Positions 62,397-64,000 of a stretch of DNA of 64,000 nt are shown here, one piece after another; position 1 is the stretch's first letter; every line of letters begins with the position of its first letter. The position numbers were made by a program, and so were the translations under genes. Source of the DNA: Hericium rajendrae (Eukaryota; Basidiomycota; Agaricomycetes; Russulales; Hericiaceae); the NCBI GenBank assembly GCA_033439255.1, contig CM065880.1, forward strand, positions 2,418,001-2,482,000, given 5' to 3'. The notes beneath the pieces are model-generated. The model worked only from the letters and a program-made list of their open reading frames with translations, made no database searches and had not been told where the DNA came from.

Positions 62397-62916
62397 ACAG
62401 CAGGGACAACCCCACCTGCCGCGGGTAAGGCAGGGACAACCCACCTGCCGCGGATAAGGCAGGGACAGCTAAGGCAGGGACAACCCACTTGCCGCCCACC
62501 TGCCAAGGCAAGGACAACCCCACCTGCCCCGGGTAAGGCAGGGACAGCCCACCTCCCGCGGGTAAGGCAGGGACAACCCACTTGCCGTGGGTAAGGCAGG
62601 GACAACCCCACTTGCCGCGGGTAAGGCAGGGACAACCCCACCTCCCGCGGGTAAGGCAGGGACAGCCCACCTCCCGCGGATAAGGCAGGGACAACCCACC
62701 TCCCGCGGGTAATCAGCCGCCGCCGGTGATTGATATATCCTGTGAGATACAATGGAACCTAATGAGACAAGTGCGACATGATGGAGACATAAATCAGAGT
62801 GCAGCAGGCTGCTCCTGGTCCGCCGGTAAGGCAAGAACAACCCCACCTGCCGTGGGTAAGGGGTGGGTGTAGGTTGGGGAGCTGGCCGTTACCGAGCACC
62901 TTGCTGAATGTGGAGT

Positions 62917-64000
62917 ATGTTCAGTCACTTAGTGCATTGAGGGAATGCCAGGCGAGCTTGACAAAGTGCCATTGTTGATTGGCCATCCTGTGCTGGCCCG
63001 TCCGTCACAATGTAGCAGTCATCCAATGACAGGCCTGCCCTTCCTATGTACCAATGGGTCATTGTCCGGCCTCTAGTCATTTAATCTGTAGTGTCCATTC
63101 ATCATTGACCGGCCTGTCCTCTGATGTCCATTGGATCATTGGCTGGCCCACTTGATCCCGCGGGATATCAGTTGCTCGGCCCGTCCTCTACCATCCATTG
63201 GGTCATTGGCTGGCCCATCCCCTTATAATGTCTACTGGTCATTCATCATTGATGGGCCCGTCCTCTGATGTCCATTGGATCATTGGCTGGCCCATTTGAT
63301 CCCGCGGGATATCAGTTGCTCGGCCCGTCCTCTACCATCTATTGGGTCATCAACGGGCCTGTCCCCTTATAATGTCTACTGGTCATTCATCATTGATGGG
63401 CCCATCCTCTGATGTCCGATGGGTCATTGACTGGCCCTCTCGATCCCGCGGGATATCAGTTGCTCGGCCTGTCCTCTACCGTCCATTGGGTCATTAGCTG
63501 GCCCATCTCCTTATAATGTCTACTGGTCATTCATCATTGACCGGCCTGTCCTCTGACATCCATTGGATCATTGGCTGGCCCTCTCGATCCCGCGGAATGT
63601 CAATTGCTCGGCCGGTTCTCTACCATCCATTGGGTCATCGACGGGCCTGTCCCCTTATAATGTCTACTGGTCATTCATCATTGACGGGCCCATCATCTGA
63701 TGTCCGATGGGTCATTGGCTGGCCCTCTCGATCCCGCGGGATATCAGTTGCTCGGCCCATCCTCTACCGTCCATTGGATCATTGACAGGCCCGTCCTCTT
63801 ACAATTTCTACTGGTCATTGGGTCATTGGCTGGCCCATCCTCTTACAATACCACTGCATATTCATCATTGACTGGCCTGTCCTCTGACATCCAATGGGTC
63901 ATTGGCTGGCCTGTCCTTTAACAATGTCTACTGTACATTCATCATTGACGGGCCCATTCTCCACTGTCTAATGGGTCATTGGCTGGTCCACTTGATCCTA
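62917..64000. repeat. satellite block B, continuing past the window
   Basis: Begins with a near copy (62920-63110) of 58507-58700, including the last ~60 bp of Plavaka-derived sequence (AGTCACTTAGTGCATTGAGG...). The satellite then resumes with a slightly different unit containing CGATCCCGCGGGATATCAGT and TCTACTGGTCATTCATCATT. Confidence 0.85.

Larger units (their letters stand above)
60680..62880. repeat. ~30-bp minisatellite with RPS3-derived cassettes
   Basis: Dozens of units close to GGTAAGGCAGGGACAACCCA followed by CCTGCCGCGG, with variants (CCTCCCGCGG, CTTGCCGTGG, a short AGCTAAGGCAGGG link). The array is divided by cassettes carrying a uS3 exon and a 53-nt intron at about 61064-61275, 61770-61984 and 62189-62404. 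It interrupts the satellite of blocks A and B. Confidence 0.9.

Noticed and set aside
60680-62880. A functional RPS3 gene
   Set aside because: Only one 42-codon exon plus a possible tail survive, with a conserved Arg replaced by Cys; the N-terminal KH region is absent.
58590-64000. Many open frames of 60-125 codons repeated at fixed intervals
   Set aside because: They recur with the satellite period and carry no domain; they are by-products of the repeat unit.

Overview
The window looks like a transposon-dense chromosomal segment of a basidiomycete fungus, most likely an agaricomycete. Signs of this are very short introns (about 43-61 nt) with GTAAG donors and CTAAC/CTAAT branch sites, a chromodomain Ty3/gypsy element, a Ty1/copia relict, and Plavaka-type and Mutator-like (MULE) transposase relicts of kinds known to me from mushroom-forming fungi. 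I see no ordinary single-copy host gene and no tRNA or rRNA. The species cannot be named from sequence alone.

The dominant feature is a family of ~2.7-3.05 kb elements, here called CATCTGA elements. They end in CATCTGARAAA inverted repeats and have 2-bp target duplications (TT, TG, AA, CA, AC in five of six complete copies). I find no transposase in them. They share one architecture: AT-rich subterminal blocks full of CTATAG/TATAGCT palindromes; a central divergent promoter with a GC-rich core and a TATATAAG box; to one side an exon, a ~44-nt intron, a perfect hairpin at the splice acceptor and a ~1 kb very GC-rich exon; to the other side a ladder of introns separated by 21-30 nt micro-exons. 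Most GC-rich exons carry a palindrome matching the RFX X-box (GTTGCCATGGCAAC). Two partial and six complete copies are present (EL, E0; E1-E6).

Layout. 1-790: possible LTR remnant. 791-2103: right half of EL. 2244-2669: solo LTR. 2670-16805: truncated E0, interrupted by E1 (2784-15417), which holds a MULE-like insertion M1 (3765-13500, 9-bp target duplication), which holds E3 (4547-10300), which holds E2 (5621-8502). 16806-19457: gene-less repeats. 19458-22511: copia pol relict, whose 3' LTR lies at 38076-38435. Between them sits E4 (22578-38029), itself carrying a young intact gypsy element (24941-37338) with a 2501-aa Gag-Pol and an extra 1152-aa ORF. 40027-44300: broken MULE transposase gene split by a ~1.6 kb insertion. 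44.3-49.6 kb: tandem repeats and unrecognised relics. E5 (49606-52337) and E6 (52548-55541) follow in the opposite orientation. 55570-58590: Plavaka-type transposase pseudogene. 58590 to the end: a GGCCCG-rich satellite, interrupted at about 60.6-62.9 kb by a ~30-bp minisatellite that has amplified an exon of ribosomal protein uS3 (RPS3).

Only the gypsy element looks autonomous and intact. The CATCTGA elements look non-autonomous but transcriptionally organised. All coordinates and similarities were read by eye.
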